A DNA stretch of 64,000 bases from Paenibacillus popilliae ATCC 14706 (GTDB lineage Bacteria; Bacillota; Bacilli; Paenibacillales; Paenibacillaceae): contig NZ_BALG01000185.1 of the NCBI RefSeq assembly GCF_000315235.1, positions 62,001 to 126,000 of the forward strand. Direction: 5' to 3'. This document shows positions 29,056 through 38,395 of this stretch, piece after piece (the stretch's first letter is position 1; each line of letters opens with the position of its first letter). Made by a program: the position numbers and the translations under genes. The notes beneath the pieces are model-generated. The model saw only the letters and a program-made list of their open reading frames with translations, was not told the DNA's origin and did not search any database.

Positions 29056-29079
29056 GGCAGGTTGCTCCTGCCTTTTTTT
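29056..29079 (+). terminator. Terminator after asd
   Basis: GGCAGG (29056-29061) and CCTGCC (29067-29072) form a stem with a five-base loop, followed by seven T. Confidence 0.75.
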
Positions 29080-29129
29080 GTCTATCGGCGGTTATCTGGC
29101 AGTAAGTCTTCATGGTTGGAGGAAACGCT

Positions 29130-30347
29130 ATGCGTATACGAGTACAAAAATTCGGTGGCACTTCTTTATCTACCGCCGAAGCAAGAGAAAAAGTAGTTCA
29201 ACATATACGGCGGGAGCTGGATCAAGGCTACCGCCTTGCCGTCGTCGTCTCAGCGATGGGCAGACGGGGAGAGCCTTATGCAACGGATACCCTGCTTGAT
29301 TGGATGCAAGAGAACGGTAGCGATCTGCCTCCGCGAGAGAAGGATTTATTGCTGTGCTGCGGTGAAATCATATCGGCCACGACCTTGTGCGGCCTGCTTC
29401 GCCGCCACGACATTTCGGCGACCGTGCTAACGGGAGCCCAGGCTGGATTCCGGACGGACCGCCAGTTCGGCAAGGCCCGTATCCTGGACGTATGTCCCGA
29501 ACGAGTTGTCGAAGGCTGGAACCATGCTGATGTCGTTATCGTCACCGGCTTCCAGGGCCAGACCGATGAGGGCGATATCACGACTTTCGGCCGGGGAGGA
29601 AGCGACACGTCCGCCACGGCGCTGGGTGCGGCGCTGCATGCGGAAATTGTAGATATATATACCGATGTGAACGGCATATTGACCGCCGATCCGCGCGTGG
29701 TGGAGGATGCGAGGCCGCTATCCGTCGTAAGCTATACGGAGATGTGCAATCTGGCCCATCACGGGGCGAAAGTCATCCATCCGCGTGCGGTCGAGATTGC
29801 GATGCAGGCTCAGGTGCCTGTCCGCGTCCGCTCTACCTTCAGCGAAGACGAGGGGACGTTGGTTACTCATCCAGAAGGCTTCCAGTCAGTAGAGACGGCC
29901 TTCGTCGATCGGTACGTGACAGGGATTGCTTACGTGAGCAACGTGACGCAGATCTCGGTGGAAGCCGAGGTCGGCGTCTATGATTTGCAGCTCAAAGTAT
30001 TTAAGGCGATGGCGCAAAATCATATTAGCGTAGACTTTATTAATGTTACCCCGTCGGGCGCCGTTTATACGGTGTTCGATACCGATGCGCCAAGAGCGCG
30101 GGAAGTGCTGGAGGAGATGGGCTTTGTGCCCAGATTCCTGTCCGGCTGCGCCAAAGTGTCGGTTATCGGCGGCGGCATCAATGGTGTACCGGGAATTATG
30201 GCCACGATTGTGGAAGCATTGACGGAGCAGGAGATACAGATACTACAATCCGCCGATTCGAATACAACGATATGGGTTCTTGTACGGAAGGAAGATATGG
30301 TCCGGGCGCTGCGGGCGCTGCATTCCAAGTTCCATCTGGATCGGTGA
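29130..30347 (+). CDS. dapG: Aspartate kinase I
   Basis: Phosphorylates aspartate, first step to diaminopimelate and dipicolinate. The 405-residue protein starts with RVQKFGGTS, contains TFGRGGSDTSATALG and has two C-terminal ACT domains (around 265-400), with SVEAEVGVYDLQLKVFKAMAQNHISVDFI in the first. ATG 29130 is preferred over 29112, which precedes the TTGGAGGAA ribosome site. In B. subtilis the DapG isoform is inhibited by diaminopimelate; that feedback is inferred here from position and length. Confidence 0.93.
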   Translation: MRIRVQKFGGTSLSTAEAREKVVQHIRRELDQGYRLAVVVSAMGRRGEPYATDTLLDWMQENGSDLPPREKDLLLCCGEIISATTLCGLLRRHDISATVLTGAQAGFRTDRQFGKARILDVCPERVVEGWNHADVVIVTGFQGQTDEGDITTFGRGGSDTSATALGAALHAEIVDIYTDVNGILTADPRVVEDARPLSVVSYTEMCNLAHHGAKVIHPRAVEIAMQAQVPVRVRSTFSEDEGTLVTHPEGFQSVETAFVDRYVTGIAYVSNVTQISVEAEVGVYDLQLKVFKAMAQNHISVDFINVTPSGAVYTVFDTDAPRAREVLEEMGFVPRFLSGCAKVSVIGGGINGVPGIMATIVEALTEQEIQILQSADSNTTIWVLVRKEDMVRALRALHSKFHLDR

Positions 30348-30402
30348 TACAGGATGCCTTTCAGGCACTTAAGTCTGAAGCTGCAAGAGGAGGAGTCTGA
30401 CA

Positions 30403-31275
30403 GTGGAGTTCGGAAGATTGATAACCGCCATGGTGACCCCGTTCGATGCTAACGAACGGATTTATTGGCCTGAAGTGGAACGTCTGATTAAGGATTTGAT
30501 TGAGGTGCAGAGGAACGACAGTCTGGTCATATGCGGAACGACGGGCGAATCACCGACCTTAACCGATGAGGAGAAGGTGGAGCTGTTCAAGTTCGCTGTG
30601 CAAAAGGCCGCCGGACGCGCTCGGATTATTGCTGGAACAGGCAGCAACAACACGGCCCACTCGATTCATCTGACGAAGCTGGCCGAGGAATCCGGTATCG
30701 ACGGCGTTTTATTGGTCACTCCTTACTATAACAGACCGAATCAGGAAGGCTTGTACCGCCATTTCAAGGCGATTGCCGAATCGACGAAGCTGCCGGTCAT
30801 CCTGTATAACGTTCCGGGACGGACCGCTGTAAGCCTGTCCGTCGAGACAACGCTTCGGCTGGCGGAGATACCGAATATCGTCGCGACGAAGGAATGCGCT
30901 TCGCTCGAGCAGATGACGCTGATAGCAAACGGCGCACCGCAAGGGTTCTACGTTTACAGCGGCGACGACCCGTTGGCGCTGCCGCTCCTGGCCGCGGGCG
31001 GGCACGGCATTATTAGCGTAGCGAGCCATCTTGTCGGCGCGGAGATGAAGACGATGATCGAATCCTATTTAAACGGCAAGCATGCGGAAGCGGCCCGTTT
31101 GCATCGCCGTCTGTACCCGGTCTTCAAGGGTCTGTTCCACTGTCCGAATCCGGTTGCTGTGAAGTACGCACTTCAGCTCCGGGGCTATCATGTCGGCGGT
31201 GTCCGTCTTCCGTTGACAGAGCCGTCTGAGAGCGAGGCCGCATTTATTCGCGAACTGGTTGAAGCGCTTAATTGA
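30403..31275 (+). CDS. dapA: 4-hydroxy-tetrahydrodipicolinate synthase
   Basis: Condenses aspartate semialdehyde with pyruvate. The 290-residue barrel enzyme has CGTTGESPTLTDEEK (near 45), the catalytic tyrosine segment VTPYYNRPNQEGLYRHF, YNVPGRT and the Schiff-base Lys163 in VATKECAS. GTG start at 30403 lies after AGAGGAGGAG. Completes the asd-dapG-dapA set that follows the dipicolinate synthase genes. Confidence 0.95.
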   Translation: MEFGRLITAMVTPFDANERIYWPEVERLIKDLIEVQRNDSLVICGTTGESPTLTDEEKVELFKFAVQKAAGRARIIAGTGSNNTAHSIHLTKLAEESGIDGVLLVTPYYNRPNQEGLYRHFKAIAESTKLPVILYNVPGRTAVSLSVETTLRLAEIPNIVATKECASLEQMTLIANGAPQGFYVYSGDDPLALPLLAAGGHGIISVASHLVGAEMKTMIESYLNGKHAEAARLHRRLYPVFKGLFHCPNPVAVKYALQLRGYHVGGVRLPLTEPSESEAAFIRELVEALN

Positions 31276-31310
31276 GGTCTAATTTTAGTGAAATGTAATG
31301 AATGCTTTTA

Positions 31311-31348
31311 GGAGCCGATGCCTTGCGGGGGATCGGTTTTCGTTTTTA
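31311..31348 (+). terminator. Weak terminator after dapA
   Basis: CCGAT and ATCGG arms around a GC-rich imperfect middle, followed by TTTTCGTTTTT. The stem is imperfect. Confidence 0.4.
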
Positions 31349-31364
31349 GGAGATCATCGCTGAC

Positions 31365-31394
31365 TTGTGTTTTTTACTTTTGTTCATGTATAAT
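31365..31394 (+). promoter_or_regulatory. Sigma-A-type promoter of rnjB
   Basis: TTGTGT at 31365-31370, 18-base spacer, perfect TATAAT at 31389-31394. A second TATAAT at 31417-31422 lacks a good -35 partner. Confidence 0.6.
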
Positions 31395-31485
31395 GGGAAT
31401 TAAGTGACTGGGTGCGGTATAATTTGAAATGAAGGATGTTCATTGGTTGACGGCCAACTGAATATTGTAGGAGGTTAAGATCCAC

Positions 31486-33162
31486 TTGTCGAAGAAAAAC
31501 ACCGCTGACAAATTATCTATCTTCGCATTGGGTGGCGTGGGCGAAATCGGGAAAAATATGTACGTCGTCCAATACGGAAACGATATCGTCGTCATCGATG
31601 CAGGGTTGAAGTTCCCGGAAGAAGATATGCTCGGAATTGATATTGTCATTCCGGATATTTCATATTTGACCGATAATCGTGACAAAGTAAGAGGAATCCT
31701 CATTACGCACGGACACGAAGATCACATCGGTGGTCTTCCCTATGTACTGAAGCATTTGAATGTGCCTGTGTATGGCACACGCTTGACGCTCGGCTTGATT
31801 GAGAGCAAGCTGCGCGAAGCCAATCTCCTGGGTGAGACGAAGCGCATGCTGATTACGGCAGATTCCGAAGTGCAGCTCGGGTCGATCCAGGCGACGTTCT
31901 TCAAGACGAACCACTCGATACCGGATTCGGTGGGGGTATGTCTAGAGACGCCGGAAGGCAATGTCGTCCATACGGGCGATTTCAAGTTCGATCATACGCC
32001 AGTTAATGGGCAATATGCCGATCTGCAGCGCATGGCTGAAATCGGTAGCAAGGGCGTGCTTGCCCTGTTGTCCGATAGCACGAATGCTGAGCGTCCAGGC
32101 TATACGCCTTCCGAGAGCAGCGTCGGCATTGTATTTGAGGACATTTTCCGCAGCGCTCAACAGCGCGTCGTGGTTGCCACGTTCGCTTCCAACATTCATC
32201 GGATACAGCAGGTGATTGAGGCAGCCCATGCGACGAACCGGAAGCTAACCGTGGTAGGGCGCAGCATGGTCAATGTCGTTACGATCGCTTCGGAACTCGG
32301 ATATTTATATATTCCGGACGGCATGCTGATTGAACCCGATGAAGTGAACAAGATGGCTGCTGACCGGGTAGTCATTTTGTCAACCGGCTCCCAGGGCGAG
32401 CCGATGTCAGCTCTGACGCGGATGGCGCGTTCGACGCACCGCAAGGTTGATATTTTGCCGGGCGACACCGTCGTTATTGCCGCTACTCCGATTCCCGGGA
32501 ATGAGAAGTATGTTGGACGAACTATCGATGAGTTGTCTCGCTTAGGCGCGCATGTCATCTATAGTGGCATGAGAGCCGGCATCCACGTATCCGGACACGG
32601 CAGCCAGGAGGAGCTCAAGCTGATGCTCAACTTGATGCGGCCTACATTTTTCATTCCGATTCACGGCGAGTACCGGATGCTAAGACACCACGCTCAGCTC
32701 GCGGAGTCGGTCGGAATTGAGAAAGAAAATATTTTCATTACGGACATCGGAGATACCGTCGAGATTCAGAATGGCGTCGCCCGGCGCGGATCGAAGGTGC
32801 AATCGGGCTACGTGCTCATTGACGGACTCGGCGTCGGCGATGTCGGCAATATCGTATTGCGTGATCGCAAATTGTTGTCTCAGGACGGTATTCTGGTCGT
32901 CGTTGTCACTTTAAGCAAGCAGGATGGAACGATTCTGTCCGGTCCGGATATCATTTCTCGCGGATTCGTCTATGTCCGTGAATCGGAAGGTCTGCTGGAT
33001 GAAGCCAATCGCATCGTCACTTCGACGCTTCATAAGCTGATGAACGAGAATGTCAATGAGTGGGCTTCGCTTAAGACGAATGTGAAGGATGCGCTGGGCC
33101 GGTTCCTGTATGAGCAGACCCGCCGCCGTCCAATGATTCTCCCTATTATTATGGAAGTCTAA
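31486..33162 (+). CDS. rnjB: Ribonuclease J (J2-type by position)
   Basis: Metallo-beta-lactamase/beta-CASP RNase with 5'-3' exo- and endonuclease activity in mRNA decay and rRNA maturation. The 558 residues include the zinc motif HGHEDH with His75, His77, Asp79 and His80, then LSDSTNAERPGYTPSE, the beta-CASP segment and GMRAGIHVSGHGSQEELK, FFIPIHGEYRML. Assigned rnjB rather than rnjA because it follows dapA and precedes tepA as in B. subtilis. TTG 31486 lies after AGGAGG. Confidence 0.9.
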   Translation: MSKKNTADKLSIFALGGVGEIGKNMYVVQYGNDIVVIDAGLKFPEEDMLGIDIVIPDISYLTDNRDKVRGILITHGHEDHIGGLPYVLKHLNVPVYGTRLTLGLIESKLREANLLGETKRMLITADSEVQLGSIQATFFKTNHSIPDSVGVCLETPEGNVVHTGDFKFDHTPVNGQYADLQRMAEIGSKGVLALLSDSTNAERPGYTPSESSVGIVFEDIFRSAQQRVVVATFASNIHRIQQVIEAAHATNRKLTVVGRSMVNVVTIASELGYLYIPDGMLIEPDEVNKMAADRVVILSTGSQGEPMSALTRMARSTHRKVDILPGDTVVIAATPIPGNEKYVGRTIDELSRLGAHVIYSGMRAGIHVSGHGSQEELKLMLNLMRPTFFIPIHGEYRMLRHHAQLAESVGIEKENIFITDIGDTVEIQNGVARRGSKVQSGYVLIDGLGVGDVGNIVLRDRKLLSQDGILVVVVTLSKQDGTILSGPDIISRGFVYVRESEGLLDEANRIVTSTLHKLMNENVNEWASLKTNVKDALGRFLYEQTRRRPMILPIIMEV

Positions 33163-33221
33163 TAAGGATGAGGACGGGAACCCCAGTCACCAGTTATTCT
33201 CGTCCCGGCTTATTTTGAAGG

Positions 33222-33265
33222 AAAGCTGACACCCTTGTATTCGGCGGGGGCTGTCAGCTTTATTG
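33222..33265 (+). terminator. Terminator after rnjB
   Basis: AAAGCTGACA (33222-33231) is perfectly complementary to TGTCAGCTTT (33252-33261), with further C/G pairing in the loop. The T-run is short. Confidence 0.65.
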
Positions 33266-33351
33266 CACGCCGGAGAGGATAGGCATAACGTCAGTATGAG
33301 TTGTGCAACCTATGACAGCACCCACTAGACATAATGGAGGGATTACAACAG

Positions 33352-34176
33352 ATGCCTGATCCGAACATAGATCCTTATCAGCCGGCATTTCATCAGAACG
33401 ATACCCCGCCCCACGGAACCAATCCATCTGGTGCGAACACCCCGCCCCCTGTCGAGAACATCCAGCAGTTGGGCACCGCTTCCACACCGTCGCCAGGAGA
33501 ATCCAACATGTACTGCCTGAATATTATCGGGCAGATTGAAGGACATATCGTACTGCCGCCTCAAAATAAAACGACGAAATATGAGCATGTCATTCCACAG
33601 TTGGTCGCCGCGGAGCAGAATGCCAAAATCGAAGGCGTCCTGATTATATTGAATACGGTTGGAGGAGACGTGGAAGCAGGCTTGGCGATTGCGGAAATGA
33701 TCGCATCAATGTCGAAGCCGACTGTCACGCTCGTATTGGGCGGAGGGCACAGCATCGGCGTGCCGATAGCTGTTGCCTCGCAGATGAGTCTGATCGCGGA
33801 GACGGCCACAATGACAATTCATCCGATTCGGTTGACTGGGCTTGTCATCGGCGTACCGCAAACGTTTGAATATTTAGATAAAATGCAGGAGCGAGTCGTA
33901 AGGTTCGTAACCGCTCATTCTCGTGTATCCGAGCATAAATTCAAAGAATTGATGTTCACGACGGGAGAGCTGACCCGGGATATCGGAACGACGGTTATCG
34001 GGCACGATGCGGTACGTTACGGCCTCATCAATGAAGTAGGCGGAGTTGGAGCGGCTCTGGGTCATCTCAATCGTCTGATTGACGAGTGGAAATTGAATAA
34101 AAAAGTACAGCCAGGCAACGGAGCAACGATGCCGCGTCCCGTCCAGCAGCCGCCATTCGAGGGAGGGGAAGTCTGA
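33352..34176 (+). CDS. tepA: ClpP-fold serine protease TepA
   Basis: Cytosolic ClpP-like peptidase whose B. subtilis homologue (TepA, translocation-enhancing protein) was linked to protein export and signal-peptide degradation. The 274-residue protein has a Pro/Asn-rich N-terminal tail of about 50 residues, then the crotonase/ClpP fold with [20 protein letters not shown], the nucleophile Ser in [11 protein letters not shown] and the His in [14 protein letters not shown] 33334 precedes the GGAGGGA ribosome site, so ATG 33352 is used. Overlaps ylzJ by one base. Confidence 0.88.
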   Translation: MPDPNIDPYQPAFHQNDTPPHGTNPSGANTPPPVENIQQLGTASTPSPGESNMYCLNIIGQIEGHIVLPPQNKTTKYEHVIPQLVAAEQNAKIEGVLIILNTVGGDVEAGLAIAEMIASMSKPTVTLVLGGGHSIGVPIAVASQMSLIAETATMTIHPIRLTGLVIGVPQTFEYLDKMQERVVRFVTAHSRVSEHKFKELMFTTGELTRDIGTTVIGHDAVRYGLINEVGGVGAALGHLNRLIDEWKLNKKVQPGNGATMPRPVQQPPFEGGEV

Positions 34177-34385
34177 TGCTCCATTCGATCATTCCAATGG
34201 AAGAAATATGGAGAGACTATGAGAAGGAGCCCCGCTTCTTCGAGATGAAGTGGAACGGGCGGACACTGCTCGTCGCAGCGGTCGATGGCAGAACGGTCCG
34301 GATCGAACGGCTGCTGCAGGAGCAGGATATTCAAGATTTCCTTCAACCCGAATATATGCCAGGCACGATGATTTCTCTCGGATAA
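34176..34385 (+). CDS. ylzJ: YlzJ-like small protein
   Basis: A 69-residue protein of the YlzJ family, which has no known function, lying between tepA and spoIIIE as in B. subtilis. It begins [12 protein letters not shown] and has a central MKWNGRTLLVAAVDGRTVRIERLL. No membrane segment or signal peptide is visible. Its ATG overlaps the tepA stop, so it is co-translated with it. Confidence 0.8.
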   Translation: MLHSIIPMEEIWRDYEKEPRFFEMKWNGRTLLVAAVDGRTVRIERLLQEQDIQDFLQPEYMPGTMISLG

Positions 34386-34411
34386 GACGGACTCGCGGGA
34401 CCGAAAGCTAA

Positions 34412-34441
34412 CAAGCACGCTTCATGATTGGAGCGTGCTTG
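34412..34441 (+). terminator. Hairpin after ylzJ
   Basis: CAAGCACGCT (34412-34421) pairs perfectly with AGCGTGCTTG (34432-34441). Only CTCCTGTT follows, so the U-tract is poor. Confidence 0.55.
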
Positions 34442-34533
34442 CTCCTGTTCTGAGGTAGGTCCCCGTTAATCAATGATGTGTAGAATTACGCCCCAAGGAC
34501 TCTTCCATCCCGATAGGAAGAACGGTTGTTCTG

Positions 34534-34542
34534 TGATATAAT
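34534..34542 (+). promoter_or_regulatory. Extended -10 promoter of spoIIIE
   Basis: TGATATAAT contains TATAAT at 34537-34542 preceded by the TGn extended -10 motif. No good -35 is seen, which is common for extended -10 promoters. Transcription would start about 34549, just before the ribosome site. Confidence 0.55.
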
Positions 34543-34556
34543 GGATGGATGGATGG
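34541..34556 (+). repeat. ATGG tetranucleotide repeat, four units
   Basis: Four perfect ATGG units lie between the -10 box and the GGAGGTGAGG ribosome site of spoIIIE. Confidence 0.9.
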
Positions 34557-34567
34557 AGGTGAGGTAC

Positions 34568-37162
34568 TTGCCACGGAGGAAGAAAAAAAAGGCGTCCTTC
34601 AGCAAGAGTCTAAAATATGAAATCTACGGTATTTTGCTGATAACCTGTTCGGGAATTGCTCTTGCTGGCGGCGCGGCATTCGGCCGCTCTTTGTCCAAAA
34701 TCGCGGGTATGCTGCTGGGGAAATTCTATTTTGTTATCCCGCTCGTGTTCATATATTTCGGACTTACTGCGATGATTAAGCGCCAGTGGCCTTCCGGCTG
34801 GAATCCGCGAAAAACGGGGATGCTCTGCATCATACTGGCTCTGACGATGATACCTACAGTCCATACCGTGGAGCAGCGAATACTTCCTGGTGCGGAGGAG
34901 GTTCGTGCAGCCATTATTTTTCAAGACATACATAACGCATTGAAAGTGGAATTGCTGCAGTCTCCGGACACGGGCTCAACCGGTACGATGCTGCAAAAGG
35001 ATATAAGCGGTGGATATGTCGGGGCAGCGCTATATTGCGCCCTGTTCGTGCTGTTTGGCTGTCAGGGCGCGAAGCTGCTGATGATCGTGTTGCTGTTCAT
35101 CGGCTTTATGCTGGCGACTCAGTTGTCCTATGTCGAGATGGCGCGCTTAATACGAACCCAAATTAAGAAATGGACCGTCATGATGTACAAGAAGCGCAAA
35201 GCGCGGCTCAATGAACGCAGGGTAGTGGAGAGCAATAGCCAGACTGCCGTGAAAGCGAAGCGTTCGCGCGATCGAATTCCTGATCGGGTGGAAGAAGAGG
35301 ATGAGGACGGTCCTCCACGGCGGAAAAAGGTTCCTGTCTTTTTTCAATTGTTCGACGGCGAGCGCCGAACCGATAGGGAGGGCAAAGAATATGCCGAAGA
35401 TCCGGCCGTATTCATGGCTGACGCTCCGGGCGCGGTTTCGTTGCACCAGGAGACGGAAGAACCGTCTGCTGCTGCTGACGGAGCGAAGGAAGCCGCGCCG
35501 CTGTTCCGCGATTTCACCGCCCAGCAGGCATCGGATGCGGCCGGATGGCAGAATGACCAAACCGATGAAGATGGCATCTCAGAGATGAAGCGTGTCATCC
35601 CGCAGGGCGGCGAGCATTCGGGCGGGGAAGAGAAGACTGCCTCCGATTCCGCGCCGACGGATGCCGGACACGGGGGATTGGACGGGGGTGAAGCGGATGC
35701 AGCCGGAGCTCCGCCTGCACCGGTCAAGAAGCCGCCGAAGCCGTACCGGCTCCCTTCCTTCTCTCTTCTTGCCAAGCAGCAGAGCGCTGGCAAGGGCGGC
35801 GAGCATTCCGACTTCATGCAGACGGCACGCAAGCTGGAGGCGACGCTGGAGAGCTTCGGGGTGCGCGCCAAAGTATTGGAAGTGGTGCGGGGACCTGCCG
35901 TTACGCGCTACGAGATTCAGCCGGATATCGGCGTCAAGGTGAGCCGCATCGTCAGCTTGTCTGATGATATCGCACTCGCCCTGGCGGCGAAGGATATTCG
36001 TATGGAGGCGCCGATTCCGGGGAAATCGGCCATCGGCATTGAAGTGCCGAATCATGAAGTGTCGGTCGTAACGATGCGGGAAGTGATGGAGACGCCAACC
36101 TTTACCGAAGCGCCTTCCCGGTTGTCCATCTCCCTCGGCCGCGATATTTCCGGTATGCCGATCGTCGGCAATCTGGCGCGAATGCCCCATCTGCTCGTCG
36201 CGGGCGCGACCGGCTCGGGGAAATCGGTCTGCATTAATGGCATTATTACGAGCATTCTGTACAAGGCGAAGCCGGATGAGGTCAAGTTCCTTATGGTCGA
36301 CCCGAAGATGGTCGAGCTAAATGTCTATAACGGCATTCCGCACTTGCTTGCTCCGGTCGTCACCGATCCGAAGCGGGCGTCGCTTGCTCTCAAAAAAATC
36401 GTTGTCGAGATGGAGAAGCGCTATGAGCTGTTCTCCAAATCCGGAACGCGCAATATTGAAGGCTACAATAAGTTGATGGCGGAGCAGCCGGATATGCTGC
36501 TGCCGTACATTGTCGTCATCGTGGACGAGCTGGCCGATCTGATGATGGTCGCCGCGAACGATGTAGAGGATGCGATCTGCCGTCTCGCCCAGATGGCGCG
36601 GGCAGCGGGGATCCACCTCATCATCGCGACCCAGCGGCCATCGGTTGATGTTATAACAGGGCTTATCAAGGCGAACATTCCTTCCCGGATTGCCTTCGGC
36701 GTGTCGTCGCAAGTTGATTCGCGAACGATTCTCGATTCAGCCGGAGCAGAGAAGCTGCTTGGACGGGGAGATATGCTGTTCCTCCCGGTAGGCGCTTCGA
36801 AGCCGGTTCGCGTTCAGGGCGCCTTCTTGTCCGATCAGGAGGTAGAGGCGGTTGTCGCGTATGTGAGCAGCCAGGGAGAAGCGGAATTCAACGAAGAGCT
36901 TGTTCCCGAGCTGGATGAGAATGGGATGGCTTCGGATGAACCGGTCGATGAATTGTATAACCAGGCGCTGCAGATTGTGCTGGAGGCTCAGCAAGCATCG
37001 GCCTCGCTGCTGCAACGGCGGATGCGCATCGGCTATAATCGCGCAAGCCGATTGATCGATTATATGCAAATGCAGGGAATTATCGGGCCGCATGAAGGAA
37101 GCCGCCCGCGCGAAGTGCTCATGACGCTGGAACAATTTGAACAGAGCAAGCTATCCTCTTAA
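34568..37162 (+). CDS. spoIIIE: DNA translocase SpoIIIE/FtsK
   Basis: Hexameric ATP-driven pump that moves chromosome DNA across the closing septum, in sporulation into the forespore. The 864-residue protein has N-terminal membrane segments (about 20-210), a long acidic and Pro-rich linker (to about 395), the motor with Walker A GATGSGKS near 548 and Walker [13 protein letters not shown], and a C-terminal gamma winged-helix domain ([21 protein letters not shown]) that reads polarity sequences. TTG 34568 is chosen: it is five bases after GGAGGTG, whereas the ATG at 34541 overlaps the -10 box. Identified as spoIIIE by position. Confidence 0.93.
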   Translation: MPRRKKKKASFSKSLKYEIYGILLITCSGIALAGGAAFGRSLSKIAGMLLGKFYFVIPLVFIYFGLTAMIKRQWPSGWNPRKTGMLCIILALTMIPTVHTVEQRILPGAEEVRAAIIFQDIHNALKVELLQSPDTGSTGTMLQKDISGGYVGAALYCALFVLFGCQGAKLLMIVLLFIGFMLATQLSYVEMARLIRTQIKKWTVMMYKKRKARLNERRVVESNSQTAVKAKRSRDRIPDRVEEEDEDGPPRRKKVPVFFQLFDGERRTDREGKEYAEDPAVFMADAPGAVSLHQETEEPSAAADGAKEAAPLFRDFTAQQASDAAGWQNDQTDEDGISEMKRVIPQGGEHSGGEEKTASDSAPTDAGHGGLDGGEADAAGAPPAPVKKPPKPYRLPSFSLLAKQQSAGKGGEHSDFMQTARKLEATLESFGVRAKVLEVVRGPAVTRYEIQPDIGVKVSRIVSLSDDIALALAAKDIRMEAPIPGKSAIGIEVPNHEVSVVTMREVMETPTFTEAPSRLSISLGRDISGMPIVGNLARMPHLLVAGATGSGKSVCINGIITSILYKAKPDEVKFLMVDPKMVELNVYNGIPHLLAPVVTDPKRASLALKKIVVEMEKRYELFSKSGTRNIEGYNKLMAEQPDMLLPYIVVIVDELADLMMVAANDVEDAICRLAQMARAAGIHLIIATQRPSVDVITGLIKANIPSRIAFGVSSQVDSRTILDSAGAEKLLGRGDMLFLPVGASKPVRVQGAFLSDQEVEAVVAYVSSQGEAEFNEELVPELDENGMASDEPVDELYNQALQIVLEAQQASASLLQRRMRIGYNRASRLIDYMQMQGIIGPHEGSRPREVLMTLEQFEQSKLSS

Positions 37163-37191
37163 GGCGGATGGCAACTCGATAAGCTTTGATG

Positions 37192-37217
37192 AAAAGACGC
37201 TACGGCGTCTTTTTTTT
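37192..37217 (+). terminator. Terminator after spoIIIE
   Basis: AAGACGC (37194-37200) and GCGTCTT (37205-37211) enclose TACG, giving a very stable C(UACG)G tetraloop, followed by TTTTTT. Confidence 0.85.
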
Positions 37218-37314
37218 GCAGCTGGAAAAATCGAGAGCACATTCCTTCGCCAACAGGCGTTATCCCCTCAACTCCGTATGTGGAATCCCCTGCGGCACCG
37301 TCGAACTGGCAGGG

Positions 37315-37345
37315 TGAATAGAACATGCCTGGTTTTCTCATAATA
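37315..37345 (+). promoter_or_regulatory. Sigma-G-like promoter of sleB
   Basis: TGAATA at 37315-37320 and CATAATA at 37339-37345 are separated by 18 bases, close to the forespore sigma-G pattern (TGAATA / CATACTA). It stands about 50 bases before sleB, a sigma-G gene in Bacillus. Confidence 0.55.
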
Positions 37346-37393
37346 AAGTTGCCAATCCTGTCAAATTCACAAGAGAGAGGTAGACGTTAGGTC

Positions 37394-38128
37394 ATGAGAA
37401 AACACATGATTTGGATTACGATGTGTATGGTATTCGTTCTGTTCGGCGCTTACCAATACAAGCATATGACGGAAAACGCGGCCACCTTCAGCGGTGCAAT
37501 GTTAACGTACGGTTCACAGGGGCAAGACGTAAGTGAGCTTCAGGGCCGCCTGAAATTTCTCGGCTTCTATTACGGCAATGTTGATGGCAGCTTCGGCAGC
37601 AAGACTCGCAACTCCGTCAAATGGTTCCAATCGGAATTCGGAATGACGGTGGACGGCATTGTCGGATCGAAAACGAGAGACAAGCTGGTCAAGGCGACAA
37701 AGAACTGGAAGCCTAAGACGGCGCCGAGCGGAGGCAAGCCAAGCAATATTAGCGGCTCGAATGCGATGGGGTTATCGGACAACGATCTGAAGCTGATGGC
37801 CAATGCGGTCTACGGGGAAGCCCGGGGAGAGGTGTATGAAGGCCAGGTGGCGGTTGCTGCGGTTATTTTGAATCGGGTCAAATCCCCTAGCTTCCCGAAT
37901 ACCTCATCCGGCGTCATCTTCCAACCGGGAGCCTTTACTGCCGTAGCCGACGGACAGATCTGGCTTGAGCCGAATGAAAGGGCCCGGCAGGCTGTTCAGG
38001 ATGCCTTGAATGGCTGGGATCCTTCGGGAGGGTGCTTATATTACTTCAATCCAGAGACGGCGACGTCCAAATGGATTTGGACACGGCCGCAGGTGAAGAC
38101 GATTGGAAAACATATCTTCTGTATGTAA
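37394..38128 (+). CDS. sleB: Spore cortex-lytic enzyme SleB
   Basis: Lytic transglycosylase that degrades spore cortex during germination. The 244-residue protein has a signal peptide or anchor (MIWITMCMVFVLFGAYQY), a peptidoglycan-binding domain (about 36-95, GSQGQDVSELQGRLKFLGFYYGN...VKWFQSEFGMTVDGIVGS), a short linker and a hydrolase_2 domain (about 130-244) with the catalytic Glu in NAVYGEARGE and GCLYYFNPETATSKWIW. No ypeB, its usual partner, is adjacent. Alternative: a CwlJ-type paralogue, but the N-terminal PG-binding domain favours SleB. Confidence 0.88.
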   Translation: MRKHMIWITMCMVFVLFGAYQYKHMTENAATFSGAMLTYGSQGQDVSELQGRLKFLGFYYGNVDGSFGSKTRNSVKWFQSEFGMTVDGIVGSKTRDKLVKATKNWKPKTAPSGGKPSNISGSNAMGLSDNDLKLMANAVYGEARGEVYEGQVAVAAVILNRVKSPSFPNTSSGVIFQPGAFTAVADGQIWLEPNERARQAVQDALNGWDPSGGCLYYFNPETATSKWIWTRPQVKTIGKHIFCM

Positions 38129-38137
38129 TCCATGACG

Positions 38138-38173
38138 AAGAAGCAATGGTCTGATCGGCCGTTTGCTTCTTTT
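38138..38173 (+). terminator. Terminator after sleB
   Basis: AAGAAGCAA (38138-38146) pairs with TTGCTTCTT (38163-38171) with a 16-base loop, followed by TT. Confidence 0.55.
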
Positions 38174-38395
38174 GTTCAAATATAAGCAAGTACGGGATCC
38201 CATCTATACTTGGCAAGTTGTTCAACCAGAAACGCTTTCCGTCCTTGAAGGGGACGAAGGTGTTTCTGCTTATCTCGCGGCCCACTATTTCTTTTAGGAC
38301 ATGCTCCTGTAAAACAGGTATACATCGGGTACGAATCGAATATAACATGCATGACATCAGCCGTGCATCGTACACGGAAGAAAAGGGGTAAGTAC

